This document shows positions 23,774-35,861 of a DNA stretch of 64,000 nt, one piece after another; the first letter of the stretch is position 1; every line of letters begins with the position of its first letter. The notes beneath the pieces were generated by a model, which worked only from the letters and a program-made list of their open reading frames with translations, searched no databases and had not been told where the DNA came from. The translations under genes were made by a program, and so were the position numbers. The stretch is from the NCBI RefSeq assembly GCF_012489685.1, contig NC_080043.1, forward strand, positions 1,862,501 to 1,926,500, read 5' to 3'. This DNA is from Lotus japonicus (Eukaryota > Streptophyta > Magnoliopsida > Fabales > Fabaceae).

Positions 23774-24303
23774 ATGTTAGAAGGAAAAGCTTTGATTGAG
23801 GATACTGACATGCCAGCTAAGATGCAGATCCAAGCTATGGCATCTGCTTCTGAAGCTCTGGATCTCTATGATGTTTTAGATTACAAATCCATTGCTGCCC
23901 ACATAAAAAAGGTAACATTTTTTCTCTCCTCCTTGTATGATAAACAAAACATCTAAAAATTTCAGCATCAATGCATGTATGACAGTCACCAATTTAAGAA
24001 TTTGTCTAACCATATATTAAAAATTAATTAATATCATAAAAAATTTAGTATCTTTCTGGATATATCTTAAAACTAATTTGAGTATATTTTTTCTATAAGA
24101 TAACATTAGAACAAGTCTCTACTTACTTGATTGTTGCCTGAATTTATGGTTTCTTTGACTGGTAGGAGTTTGATAAAAGATATGGTTCTGGATGGCAATG
24201 TGTGGTGGGTTCAAGTTTTGGGTGTTTTTTCACCCATTCCAAGGGAACTTTCATATACTTCACTCTGGAGACTCTCAATTTCCTCATCTTCAAAGGCCAG
24301 TAA
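23774..24303 (+). CDS. Dynein light chain, LC8 type
   Basis: Two exons, 23774-23911 and 24166-24303, encode 91 residues, the usual LC8 size. The first exon gives a short N-terminal extension, then MQIQAMASASEALDLYD and the helix-rich part. The second gives EFDKRYGSGWQCVVGSSFG, FTHSKGTFIYF and the final beta strand ending LIFKGQ. These match the conserved LC8 fold, with the FDxxYGxxWxCxVG strand that forms the dimer and the peptide groove. Flowering plants lack dynein heavy chains, so the protein is expected to act as a dimerisation hub for other partners; that role is inference from the family. The start ATG lies at the head of the only frame that gives full-length LC8. Confidence 0.93.
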
Positions 24304-25406
24304 CAGAAAAAAAAAGTGCAGATTTTTTTCCTTTATCCTCTTCTCCACCTCTGTTCTTAGTTCCCTGGCCCTTTTAAATATGGTAACAACATGGTAGGTT
24401 AGGAGTTTATATAAGGAGCAACTCTTGAATCATTAGTGAATGGACCCTTGTAATGTTTTGGAGAATGCATTATGATTTTGTATATATGATGAAGAAATAG
24501 CTTAGTTCACTAGATATTCCCATCATACAGTTCTTCTTTTGATTCTGCTTTGAGTTAAGTCACCCTTATCTGAATGTTCTGGATGGTTTTGTTCTTTTTC
24601 GAGTATAAGAGGATAAAAAATAAGGTGAGTCGAAATCAGATTAGAAGGAAAAGACTCATGGAATCTTAGCCATGATACTCTTGGTGTGGTGAGTGGGGCC
24701 AAATATCATGTCTGTGACATCAGTGACTTGCTTTCACTTTCAAATGAAGGTGTAGATTGAAATACTATAGAGGATTCTTGTGTTTCAAATTAAGCTGTTT
24801 TCTCTTGTAGCAAGCATGTTTACTAGATTTTTGGATCAACTTTACTTTTGATGGAAACAATTTTGACACACATAAATTTATCCTCAAAACTAATTTTTAC
24901 TTTATCATTAATTATAACTGAATTTTCAAACTTCAACAAAAGCTCAAATAACTTCTAATTTGTAAGGATTCTTATCACGTTTAGTAGTGGTAGCAACAAA
25001 GTTCAGTTCGCTAAGCTCGTCAAGCAAGACGGGATGAGTCAGACAATCCAGCTCGTAAATCCGCATAACCCAACAGGTCAACCCCGTCATCTCGGTGATC
25101 CAACCTGTGGGCAAACATTTTTTTTTATGCAAATGCAACAAATTGAGTGTCATCTCCTGGAGAACACAAGCCAAGCAAAGTATCCATCAATTTGATGCCA
25201 AGCTCGTATCAAATGAAGGTGAAGTTTCCACTTTCCAAACTAAAAATTATAAGAGAATATACGAATACCATTTTAACAATGCCTTGAAAGACAAACAAGA
25301 ACCGCACATCTCAACCTACTAATAGGAAAAATAAGCTTTTATTGAAGTTGGAATTCAACAAAAATCCGAACGCACATTCTATTCATTAAAGTGTATTCAT
25401 TAAACC
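24304..25406. other. Intergenic region between convergent genes
   Basis: This holds the 3' UTRs of the dynein light chain gene (left) and HPR2 (right), with AT-rich spacer. A more GC-rich piece at about 25010-25110 looks like an old repeat fragment but was not classified. No gene is seen. Confidence 0.4.
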
Positions 25407-27076
25407 TCAAATCACCGGAGTCAAGAGCGGTTTCCCAAGGAAGTGAGCCTCCAAGTTCGAAATCACAAGGTCTGCCATCTTCGTGCTAGTTTCCACGGTG
25501 TCACTCCCAATATGAGGGGTGACCACCAGGTTCTCAAGCCCAAAGAGCTCCTCACGCACCTCGGGTTCATTCTCAAACACGTCAAGGCCCGCGCCACCTA
25601 ACCGCCCTTCAGCCAACGCGGCCACAAGCTCGGCCTCATCGACATGCGGGCCTCGCCCAATGTTGATAAGCACTCCCTTCAGGCCCAATGCATCAATGAC
25701 TTGACGGTTCACAATGTGACAGGTTTCTTTAGTGAGTGAACATGATATCACAAGTATTTCAGAGTTAGAAGCCAAGGCAAGTATGTTTGGGTAATACTTG
25801 TAACCTGTCTCTGGCTTTTCAGATCTGGAGTGGTAACTAACTTTGCATCCAAAAGCCTCAACCCTTTTTGCTATTGCTGAACCAATCCTTCCCAAACCAA
25901 CAATTCCAATTGCTTTGCCACTAAACTGAAATATGCAAATTGCATTCAAATTTAGTTTATGAAATAATAGTAACTAAACATGTGCTTATTTGTACCATGA
26001 ATAGACTTTTATCTCAATTTACAAGAATGTTGAGTTCACTTTTTATGTTGAAGTGTATATTATTTTATGTTTGTGCATGGGTTAACAAATATGTTCTAAT
26101 CAAAATATTCATATATTGAAATGGTTAGATCATATAGACATTTTTCTAAGCAAACACACCAACCAATGTGTAAAATTTCTTAAGAAAAATTAGAATATTC
26201 CAATTAAAGATTTATAAGTTGTTGTCTTAGGGTTTAAAGTGAAGAATTTCATAATGTTTTTAAAATTTTAAATGAAATTTAATCTTATCATTAGTTGATT
26301 TCTAGTGAAAGAGAACTTAAAATGATTTAATAAAATTAACCTATGCAAAAATCATAGAAATGAGTTTTTAAGACTTGAGAGTTCTTTTTCACAATTTTAA
26401 AATTGGAAGACAAACTTTTTTATTTTATTTTTCAAGGTATCCCCAGTCGGCAGCCATGATACCATGAGGCTCTAAGATCACGTGATAAAAGTCACACTTT
26501 CATTGTTTCACTTCCTTCTATTAGGCACCGCCCATAACTAAAGTTTAAGAAACTCAATTATCTATCGAAGCTATACTAAATTTACTAAAAAGCACTTATT
26601 ATTTGAGTGACTGAAATCAAAAGAGGGACAAAGGGAAGAAGAAGGCTCACCTTGGTGGTTAACGGAAAATCAGCACGTTTCCAGAGGCCACTCCTCACAT
26701 ATCCATCACACTGCGTGATTCGCCGGAGAACCGCCAAGGCAAGACCGACGGCATGGTCGGCGACGTCGTCGGTCAAGACATCCGGTGTATTGGCCACCCG
26801 AATGCCGCTCTGTCTGCATTCCTGGATGTCGATCTTGTCAAATCCGACGCTGTAAGTGGCGATGATCTCGAGTTTGGGTAAGGAATTGATGACGGCGGCG
26901 TCGACGGTGAATCCGGTGTTGACGACGAGGGCGCGGACGGAAGCGCCGTGGGGAGATTCGGAGAAGGCGCGGAGTGAGGGGTAGTTCCAGAGTCTGAAGA
27001 GGGTGAAGCGGTTTGCGAGCTCTTGTTCGAGGTAGGAGTACATTGGCTTGGTCATGAGGATGCCAATGGATTCCAT
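25407..27076 (-). CDS. HPR2: Glyoxylate/hydroxypyruvate reductase HPR2-type
   Basis: Two exons (minus), 27076-26651 and 25925-25407, encode 314 residues, matching Arabidopsis HPR2 (313). It is a D-isomer-specific 2-hydroxyacid dehydrogenase. The catalytic domain begins [20 protein letters not shown]. The Rossmann nucleotide-binding loop is GLGRIG (152-157). The catalytic Arg lies in NIGRG (Arg233), Glu in FENEPE (Glu262) and His in TPHIGS (His280). HPR2 is the cytosolic NADPH-preferring reductase of hydroxypyruvate and glyoxylate that backs up peroxisomal HPR1 in photorespiration; no peroxisomal targeting signal is seen (the end is LLTPVI). The frame stays open upstream to another ATG at 27145, but MESIG is the start seen in relatives. 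The promoter side is unusually GC-rich for the window. Confidence 0.93.
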
Positions 27077-28034
27077 TGAAGGAAGCTTCGAAGTTGCTGG
27101 AACAGAGTGAGGGGAGGGAGGGATGAAGTGAACCTGTGCAAACAAACAAGAACTGCGCCCAACCGCTCATTGAATCGATTAGTGCATTGGTTTAAGGTTT
27201 AGTGATCGAATTTGATTGAAAATGTAATTGAACCGGTAATAATTAAATCATATTTTGTATAAGATATCTAGAAACTTATACTAATTTAATTGCTATAGAT
27301 TTTTTTTTTGAGAGCATGCTATAGATTATTCATTTCATGGTATATAATTATATGAAAAAAGTAGAAGAAGAAAATATACAATTGTTTGATTCAACCTGGA
27401 TTTTAGCGTCTATTTTGAATTGATTTTCACCGGTTTTTTGTCAACACAACCGGTTTTCAACTCATTCTAACCGGTTCTAAAATTTGCTAATTTATGGTGA
27501 CAGAACCGATCACCAAACTGATTTCAGCTTCGCAAGCCTTCAATCAGATCCTAATTCGGAGTTCTATAGCCTAAAATATGATGGTTTTAGTTCAGACTGT
27601 TCAAGACTCGCAGATTAGCGACAACAATTTTACAAAACAATTATGACTAAGTTAGAGACGGGTTCTCGAATTTTACTTAACATGAAAGTTGTAGGGCTTC
27701 AATTTAGCTTTCCAACGACATATTATTTGCCCCATTCAGATCTATGTAGCTTCATATTCAACATGTTCTAGTGCAAAGGTTCATAAAAAGCTAAAAAGAA
27801 AGAATTAAACATTTTTCTATCAAAAACTGAAATAAGTGTGAAAGCCGAAAGGTCATAATTGAGCTAAGTAACTAAAATAATACACAAAAATAATTCATTT
27901 AAATTCAAAAAATCACAAATAATATGTATCAATTATGCATTGATTGATCTGAGTTATAGGTTAGTCCATCCCTCACAAGGAGCTTGAGCAGGTTAGTCTG
28001 GATGAGCCGGACTTTACACAACTCCACAAGTTTT
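27077..28034. other. HPR2 upstream region and unclassified repeat-like DNA
   Basis: After the HPR2 leader (to about 27180) the DNA is AT-rich. From about 27390 to 28030 the composition becomes mixed, with stretches such as CATGAAAGTTGTAGGGCTTC that recall degraded LTR-retrotransposon non-coding DNA. No LTR pair or coding domain could be shown, so this is unassigned. Confidence 0.3.
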
Positions 28035-28549
28035 CTTGAGCCCAGTGGCGGAGGCACAGGGGTGACTTCCCCTGCTTAGTCACCCCTGCAATTTTGGAAT
28101 TTCTCTCCTAATGTTCCTTTTTTTATTAACCCGATGTGGGACTTTAGTTACTCATACGTTGTGGGTTGTATTTTGTGAATGTGGGACTTTATTTAGTCAC
28201 CCCTGACTCAAATGAAACATTAAGGTTCATTAACAAGGTGTTCATCCTGTTTGTGGGTTGTGTTTTGACCACTTCATTGTTTTCTTTTTTTATTAATGAT
28301 GCGGGACTTTTGTTGTGGGTCTGAGGTTTGAATGTTGGATGATTGGGGCAAGGTAATTGGCTTGAGGTTTGAGGTTCCAGTTGCTTTGTTTTTCAATGAA
28401 AATGGGAAGAGAAGTGGAGAAGGTTGTGGTTCTATTTTGGACTTGAAGGAGTTAGTCACGGTGGTGAAGGTTTTGGGGATGCAGGAAAGTTGATGATGGT
28501 GAATATTTATGATAGTTGATGATAGTGGTGAAGGTTCCAGATCTGATTG

Positions 28550-28722
28550 GCTCTACATCGTTGTTGTTTCCAAGCAGTAGGCTTTGCTAGAAGTAGATGG
28601 GGCTTTTATGTTTATTCCCCTATTTTTATCCCTTTTCCTCTGCTTTTATCTTTTACCTTTTGTTGTAATTTGTCTACCGTGTTTTTGGTGGTACCACTGG
28701 TACCTTGGCTTATCCAAAAAAA
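28550..28722 (+). mobile_element. LINE 3' UTR tail inside the hAT element
   Basis: A T-rich segment ends TTGGCTTATCC followed by an A-run (28716-28722), the layout of the 3' UTR and tail of the LINEs elsewhere in this window. TATGATAGTGAT after the tail resembles TATGATAGTTGAT before the segment (about 28507-28519), a possible imperfect target duplication. No coding remains. Confidence 0.45.
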
Positions 28723-29173
28723 GTTATGATAGTGATCTGCTAGTGGTTCAAAGGTAATGGAAAGAAGGGAAATGGGAGATGATGAAGTAGAGGTGCTGCT
28801 TAGTGTAAGGACTAAGGACATTGGTGGGAAGGTGGAAGAAACATTCATGGAGGATGAGTTTTGTGATATGATGCTATGGGATGAAGGAGATGATTTTTGG
28901 ATAGAAGGTCCATGTACGTGAAGAAGTGAAGTAAGTTTTTTCATGGTGAGAAGTTCCCCGGATAATTTCTAACTTTCTACCTATAACTAAATAATAAACT
29001 CTATTACTCTTCACTTTCTCATGTGTGACTTTTCATGGATATTCAAATTTTTATGAGTTCAAATTCAAATTTATCGGTTCAATTCTCTTTTTGGTTGCTT
29101 AATTAGTCTAATTATATATGAGATTGAATTCGTGGTGTTTGTGTTTTGCTTGGAAAAAAGTGATAAAAATTAT

Positions 29174-30465
29174 TTTTTTTTGAAAGATAAAAGTATATAA
29201 ATAGATTAACACAAAAAACCCCTAAGGACAGGACCCTCAGGGGGCGAAGATCACCCACTAATAACAAGGCGCTTCGACGAACAAAAAGAAGCCCGCTAAA
29301 CCAAACAGGAACTAAACAGGCAAAAAAAAACAAGAGCATAGGCCACAAAGAACCTTCTAACTCTTTCACAGACATAACCAGGATATACAAGCGTGACTCA
29401 AGTCTTAAAATGATCCTCATAGACCTTCTCCAAACCACGGATAGCCTCTATGTCGCTTCCCTCGAACTCTAACCCCAATACTTTGCCAAGCAACCACGTC
29501 TTTTTCGAGCGCGTGAAGTAAGGACCACCACTACCAGGAGAAGCGCCAGCTTCCTCTAAATTACCCCGCTGCTCCTCGCAGCCCAAAATCGGATAACTCT
29601 GGTAGGGAGGAGGAACCTTTTTGGGACGCCCACGTCTACGAGGTAGCTGGACTTGCTGCAGTACGACACATCCCTCCTCAAGCGCAGAACCAACGACACC
29701 CGACCCCCCATCAAAAGAACCCAAAGCTGGGCAAGGAGAGGACACTGACATAACCACTGAGCCCGCCTGCATCGGAGAAACAACAGCAGCAACTGCACAA
29801 GAACCAGAGGAGACCAAATCCAAGGACTTAGAGCTCTCCAACAACCCAGAACCACGACTCAAACCTGCAAGACACAAATTCAAAGGAGTAAAAGTCCTCA
29901 AAGCATTCCTAACACCCACAGACACCGACAGAAGAGATGGAGCAACAGACAAGATAAGGTCCCGGTGCCAACACCCAACCGATGACCCTTTGAGAAGAAA
30001 AGACAAGCCGTTCACCCAAAACCCCCTCAATCCAAACCGAGAATCAAACGCGTCCTCACCTCCCTGCACAACCTCTGCTACCGCCGCCACAACATCGACT
30101 AAGCCGTCTCTGCTACGCCACTCCATCCTATCCGAACCTAGAGCTAAACATCCGCTGACTTCACCACCTCTCTCTTCTGCTCCTCTCACGATGCTATCCC
30201 CACCAAACACCGCCCTTGCAATCTCTGGAAATAGGAACTGAACCGGAACTCTCGTCCCCTCTTCAAACGAATATCCAACTCCATCAAGCATCCTATCCTC
30301 ATCCTCAGAAAAAGAAGGCACAACTCTGCCCCTCCTAAGCCCCACTACAACATCACGCCAAGAATTGGGAAAAGGGGGAAAAGACCCAGCCACCCGTTGA
30401 TGAACTGGAGCAGAACAACGATTCCCCTGAGCCGAAGCGTTCTGGACCTCCACACCAGAAGAACT
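29174..30465 (-). mobile_element. LINE copy with ORF1 part and 3' UTR but no ORF2
   Basis: On the minus strand a 362-codon open frame (30486-29398, running in through the insertion junction) ends in an ORF1 C-terminal motif, RRRGRPKKVPPP then TRSKKTWLLGKVLGLEF. A 3' UTR and poly-A (T-run from 29174) follow directly. The element is bordered by the 15-bp duplication AGTGATAAAAATTAT (29159-29173 and 30466-30480), proof of target-primed insertion. No endonuclease, reverse transcriptase or RNase H is present. The same C-terminal motif and layout recur in the LINE at 46485-48398. Confidence 0.8.
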
Positions 30466-30616
30466 AGTGATAAAAATTATGCACACTAAGTGTTTGTAAA
30501 AAAATCTCCTTTAAGATTTAGTCTTTAATAAAAGGGCTTGAAATTTTCTTACAAATTATACTCTTTTAAATCTCAGTCCCCCATCTGAAATTCCTGGCTC
30601 CGCCCCTGCTTGAGCC

Positions 30617-30857
30617 TATGAGGTGAGATGATTTGAAAAGCTTGTTCATGGGAAGCCGACTTAGTATGATAATACACAACCCCTCAAATCATCAACCCAT
30701 GATAGAGGTGAGAGTATTGAAGAGCTCGTTCATGGAAGGCCAACTTGACAGGAGAGTACACGACTTCATAGGAGGGTATAGTTGTAGTTAGGCACTTTTG
30801 GCACAAACTAATCATTATAATATAACTAAAGTATTTTCTTCCGATTAAGAAGTTTAG
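30617..30857. other. Spacer between hAT and Harbinger-like elements
   Basis: It contains diverged internal repeats (GAGGTGAGA..AGCTCGTTCATGG) and no gene. Confidence 0.35.
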
Positions 30858-30860
30858 TAA

Positions 30861-32040
30861 GAGCATCTCCAACGCTGGTTTCTTAGACCAGGTGGAGATG
30901 CTAAGGAACCGTCCCTTATTTTTTGGCAGCGTTGGAGTTGATCTAGGTGGCAGTTTGGTTTCTTACAAACAGTGCACAGTTCCTTCCACAAGCAACTTTG
31001 CTTTTTGGTTCCTTAACATTAAAAAACAATTTTTTCTCTCACCAAAACCCAACTGATTTTAGTGGGGATTCAACAGAATGAATATGAAGGCAAGAAGAAG
31101 ATGAAATTGAACACATCACAGAACACAAATACGCAGAACAGAGGAGGAAGACATGAAATTGAAAAAAAATTATTATTAATTTTTTGAATATCACAGAACA
31201 TAACACAATACGCAGAAAATGTCAATTTTTTACTAGAAAAAAATACAAAGGCAAGGAAGCTCCAATCTTGCGGCGCATGTGTGAAAGGGGACCTCCTTTG
31301 CTCCGATCTGGTAGAAAAGGAACCACCTTTGCTCTGATCTGGTGAAGTTGATGACGGGAAGGGATGGGGATCCCGGATTTGATGGAGAAAGGTGAGGTTC
31401 TTGATGATTTTATGGAGATTGAAGTGCTGAAGAGGATGAAAAAGGGGCGGAGAGTGGCGGAGGAGGTTCGGTGAAGAAAAGGGACGGTCAGAGAGGCATG
31501 AGACAGGGGCGGAAGGGGGCGGAGATGGGTGGAGAGCAATTTGCTCTGGAACAGAATGAACAACGGCGTGAAGATGAAGAAGGTAGGGTTTGAAGAGAGA
31601 GTGTTTGGCTTTTATAGTGGATGACCGGTTTAACTGGTCATCCTAACGTTGGGGTGGGTTTATGACCGGATGGAGCCGGTTTTTTAACCATTTGGGCCCA
31701 TTTTGACCGGCTTGGCCGGTTTTCCCGTTTGGGTTTAAAAAAAAAACAGTCTGATCAGCCCATTATTTAATTAAAGTATTAACTTTGAGGTAAAATTGAA
31801 GTATTGATTTTATAATTAATTTTAAATCTAAAATATAAAAAATGAATGAAAATAAATATTATAAATATATGTGGTATAGTGAGACCCAAGTAATAGTAAA
31901 ATAAGAAACCATGGGCTGGAGCAAAATTTACTTCAGTTCCTTAGGAGTTCCTTAAGTTTGATGTGGCAGTACGGACCCACAAAAATAGTGCATAATAGTG
32001 TTAAGGAACCAAAATAAGAAACTATGGGTTGGAGATGCTC
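30861..32040. mobile_element. Non-autonomous PIF/Harbinger-like element
   Basis: The inverted termini are GAGCATCTCCAACG on the left and GGTTGGAGATGCTC on the right, flanked by the trinucleotide TAA at 30858-30860 and 32041-32043; TWA is the PIF/Harbinger target. Subterminal repeats (TTAAGGAACC, AAGAAACTATGG/GGTTTCTTA) occur near both ends. The interior is non-coding apart from short open stretches without domains. At about 1.18 kb it is larger than a typical MITE. Confidence 0.75.
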
Positions 32041-32043
32041 TAA

Positions 32044-32785
32044 TGCCCGTAATGTTCAGGGTAGCAACTAGCAAATAACATTATATAATATGGCCAGCAA
32101 AAAATCCAATAAAAGACTAAAGCTATGAGCAGGTGGCACCATATAAATCGAGTAGGAGTTTTAAGTTTCACAAGCATGGAAAGAAACTATTGTTGAAAAT
32201 GAAATGAAATATCTTTCTTTAATTTTTCAACTGAGGAATCAGCACCATCCACATCCAGTGATAAGTGATGAAGAGAGAAAGAGTGGTCGGTAATTGTAAA
32301 TATATAATTGGCTAAGCGTGCATGTCTGTCTTCCCTAGTCTTTAGCTCATTTTGACCTTCAAATTAGAACATCAACCTTACAACCATACAATTTCCCACA
32401 TCCTCACAAAACAAAATTCACCTAACATGAAAAAAATAATGCAAATTTTGTCTCTCTCACTCTTAATCCCATTCCATTTCTCACAACATGCACCCCACGT
32501 TCATTAGAACTTAGCTCAAAAAAGAAAACAGAAAAAACTAACTCAAAAACCATCAAACAAATCACCTCCACTCTTTTGTCAAACTAACAAACCAACCAAC
32601 CCAAAAAAAAAGAAACTCCCATTTCATTTGTTTGTTACTACTATACTTTGGCTTCTCTACCTGCTGCAACTTTCCTTCTCTCCCACTTTCTCTCCCTAAA
32701 GGGTCTTGCAACACCCCATGTTTTTTTCTTTTTTGTTCACCCTTTAAAAGTTTTTTCCAAGGGAAATACTTAAAAAGAAAAAAAC
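32044..32785. promoter_or_regulatory. Upstream region of the RopGEF gene
   Basis: AT-rich DNA becomes a CT/CA-rich leader (about 32440-32780) immediately before the RopGEF start codon. The pyrimidine-rich part is probably the 5' UTR. No specific element is claimed. Confidence 0.4.
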
Positions 32786-35700
32786 ATGGTTCGAGCTGTG
32801 GAACAAGACCAGGAAAATCCCAGGTCCAAACTGTTCAATTTCAGAGGGATGTTTGAGAACACTGGGAGGCATGCTAAGAGCTTGAGCGTTGACACCGGCA
32901 CTCGATTGGATCCTACGGCAGAGGATGGTGCAGCCTCATCAAGAAGCCAAGGATCAAGACCAATTAATGATTTGGACAAGGTTCCTAAGGCAAGGATCAT
33001 AAGCAAGGAGGAAATCGCAGCTAAGGAAGCCAAAGAGAAACTATTACAAGGTGTGAACATTATGTTGTAATAATGATCCTTGTTTCTTCTGTAGATAACT
33101 TGCATTGGATTTGTCTATAATAATTGATATTCTAATCTGAAGGTGTGAACATTATGTAATAACAATGATTTAATAATCTAATTTTCTATAATTTGATCAA
33201 ATGATGAGCTTTATATGTATTAAGTGCTAACAACATGATATTCATTTTGAAATTTGATATTCACAATTGGGTTTTAATTCAGAGATGGAACAGATGAGAG
33301 AGAGATTTGCAAAACTGCTATTGGGTGAGGACATGTCCGGTGGAGGAAAAGGTGTTTCTTCTGCATTGGCACTGTCAAATGCATTCACAAACCTTGCTGG
33401 TATTTTTTCTCTCTTTCGACTATTACATGCCATTTTCTTTCCTTCCAATTTCAGCTGCATGTCATGAATATTTCATTAATTCAATTCAATGTTATTTTCT
33501 CTCACATTCTTTTCTCATTGAGAATGCAGCTTCTGTTTATGGTGAACAAAAGCGCCTAGAACCGATGCCGGCAGAAAGGAAAGCAAAATGGAGAAAAGAA
33601 ATTGATTGGCTTCTATCAGTCACAGATTATGTTGTTGAAATGGTTCCTACACAACAAAAATCAAAGGATGGTTCACAAATGGAGGTAACCCTCTCTCTCT
33701 CCTTGACGAGGATCCTCTCATATCACATGACGTCATGCGAAAGTGTATTAATCGTTCTCCGTAAATGTTCAGAGGGTCTCACTTATTTAATAACGAAGAG
33801 AGATAAACATAATTACAACATGACAATGTCATGTGAAGTTTTCACGAGAGGATCCTGATCCATCAATGCGAGTGTGTTAGTTATTCATCTTTTCCATACA
33901 TGGAATTGTTAAATGATTGAATCACCTGATCTGATTTTCCATTGAATAGATTATGACAACGCGACAACGAGCAGATCTTCACATGAATATCCCTGCCTTG
34001 CGCAAGCTTGATGCAATGCTTCTTGTAAGATCACAAACCCTGTATGATCATCATTTTTCTTCTACACGTTTAAATCAATTGTTAGTCATGTTGAAAAATT
34101 GCTGTTTATTTATGATTCAGGAATGTCTGGATAACTTCAAAGATCAAAATGAGTTCTACTACATATCGAAAGATGCAGATGATTCAGATTCAGACAGTGG
34201 AAAGAAAAAAAATGATGATAAGTGGTGGTTACCTGTACCTAAGGTTCCCGCGGAAGGTCTATCTGATGCAGCGAGAAAATTTCTACAGTATCAGAAAGAT
34301 AGTGTGAATCAAGTACTTAAAGCAGCCATGGCAATTAATGCACAAGTTCTAACAGAAATGGAGATCCCTGAAAGCTATATTGAATCCTTACCCAAGGTGA
34401 GACAAAAGCAACAACTATATTGAATATTCGTGGGTGTATGCGGGTTGTTTGAACTGTGCAGATGTCCACGAATCATTTTCATTATTCTGGCATTCTTTCT
34501 TTTCACACAACATAAATTTTGTTTTCTTTTCTTCTTTTATAGAATGGAAGAGCAAGTCTTGGGGACTCAGTCTACAGGAGCATTACAGTTGAGTTTTTTG
34601 ATCCTGATCAATTCTTATCAACCATGGACTTATCATCAGAACACAAAATCCTAGATCTCAAGAATAGAATTGAAGCATCAATAGTGATTTGGAAGAGGAA
34701 GATGAACCAAAAAGATAGCAAATCTGCTTGGGGTTCTGCTGTAAGTTTGGAAAAAAGAGAGCTCTTTGAAGAGAGAGCAGAAACCATCTTACTTCTCTTG
34801 AAGCACCGTTTCCCTGGCATTCCACAATCTTCATTGGATATAAGCAAAATCCAATTCAACAAGGTAAGGACTTCTCTCCAATATCTTCATTTACTTTAGT
34901 TTCAATCAGCTGAATTAAAGAGGTCCAAATGGTCTTAACTCTTAACATCTAAGCAATGAGCAAATTTTCTGTACTCCTCTAGTATTGAAGATTCAGTACA
35001 TCTACACTGACAATGGGATAGTTATCCTTTTTTTCTTCTCAATTTCATACAAAAAACTGGGAACAACTTAGCATACATACCAGGTGTATTGCTGTAAGAT
35101 CGAGGATTAATATGTTCGAGTACTGAAAAATTTCCCTAAACAACATCGTATATGATCAGTAATGATATTTTAGATACCCTAACAGTGCAGACACCTTATT
35201 TTTCTCTCTATGTTATTCACATCCATTTCTTCTCTATATTCTCTTCCTCTTCTCTTCTCTCCGGCATTATGCGGGCGTCTACTGATCATTTTCCTATCTG
35301 GATATGTTTCCATTTTCTGTTTCATGAATAAGTATATGATGAGTTTGATATGGTTGGCAGTGTCATCTAATAGACTAATTTTATTGAGTTTAACTAACAA
35401 AAAAAAGGAAGGAAGGGACTAAGTTTGATGGGATTTGTTAATGTTGGCAGGATGTGGGGCAAGCAGTTCTTGAGAGCTATTCAAGAATATTGGAAAGTTT
35501 GGCCTTCACAGTACTTTCAAGAATAGATGATGTGCTTCAAGCAGATTACCAAACTCAAAATGTACCAGGAAGAAAGAGCAGTGCTGCCAGAATCTCCTTT
35601 TCGAAGCCGAGTCCTAGAGAAGAGATGGACAAGGTTGGTGCAGATCAAACGCCTGGTTCAATGACTCTATCAGATTTCATGGGTTGGGGCTCTGATCAAG

Positions 35701-35861
35701 CTGACTCAGAGGTGAAGAAAGACCCCTTCGCAGCTTCAGATGATTTTTACAATAATGTTGATATGAAGCAACCACAAAAACTTCCAGAAGTAGTGACCAC
35801 CAAGAAAGTGTCATACCTTGAGACATTGGGTGTGATGAGAAGTCCCACATCGCGCCATTGA
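32786..35861 (+). CDS. ROPGEF: Rop guanine nucleotide exchange factor (PRONE domain)
   Basis: Seven exons (32786-33050, 33283-33399, 33530-33684, 33950-34024, 34121-34396, 34543-34863, 35451-35861) join in frame to 539 residues. The N-terminal variable part starts [21 protein letters not shown]. The PRONE catalytic domain runs from about 88 ([20 protein letters not shown]) to 435, with the conserved KWWLP motif at 238-242 (Trp239, Trp240), the [25 protein letters not shown] block, and VIWKRKM near the ROP contact region. The C-terminal tail (436-539) is Ser/Pro-rich and ends SPTSRH. RopGEFs load GTP on ROP/RAC GTPases at the plasma membrane to direct polar growth; the C-tail is autoinhibitory and is the part regulated by receptor kinases. 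The N-terminus resembles the group of Arabidopsis RopGEFs 8-13, but the exact orthologue is not settled. Confidence 0.93.

Larger units (their letters stand above)
28043..30608. mobile_element. hAT-like element hosting nested LINE insertions
   Basis: The left end CAGTGGCGGAGGCACAGG and right end CCTGGCTCCGCCCCTG are imperfect inverted repeats. They are flanked by the exact 8-bp duplication CTTGAGCC (28035-28042 and 30609-30616), as expected for hAT. No transposase is recognised. About half the element is a minus-strand LINE (29174-30465), and a second LINE tail lies near 28550-28722. The LINEs must have arrived after the hAT insertion. Confidence 0.8.

Noticed and set aside
27390..28030. Possible LTR retrotransposon between HPR2 and the hAT element
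   Set aside because: No paired LTRs, primer-binding site or gag/pol coding could be found; left as unassigned.
29621..30241. 206-codon plus-strand open frame
   Set aside because: It is antisense to the LINE ORF1 frame on the minus strand, which has the recognisable C-terminal motif, poly-A and target duplication.
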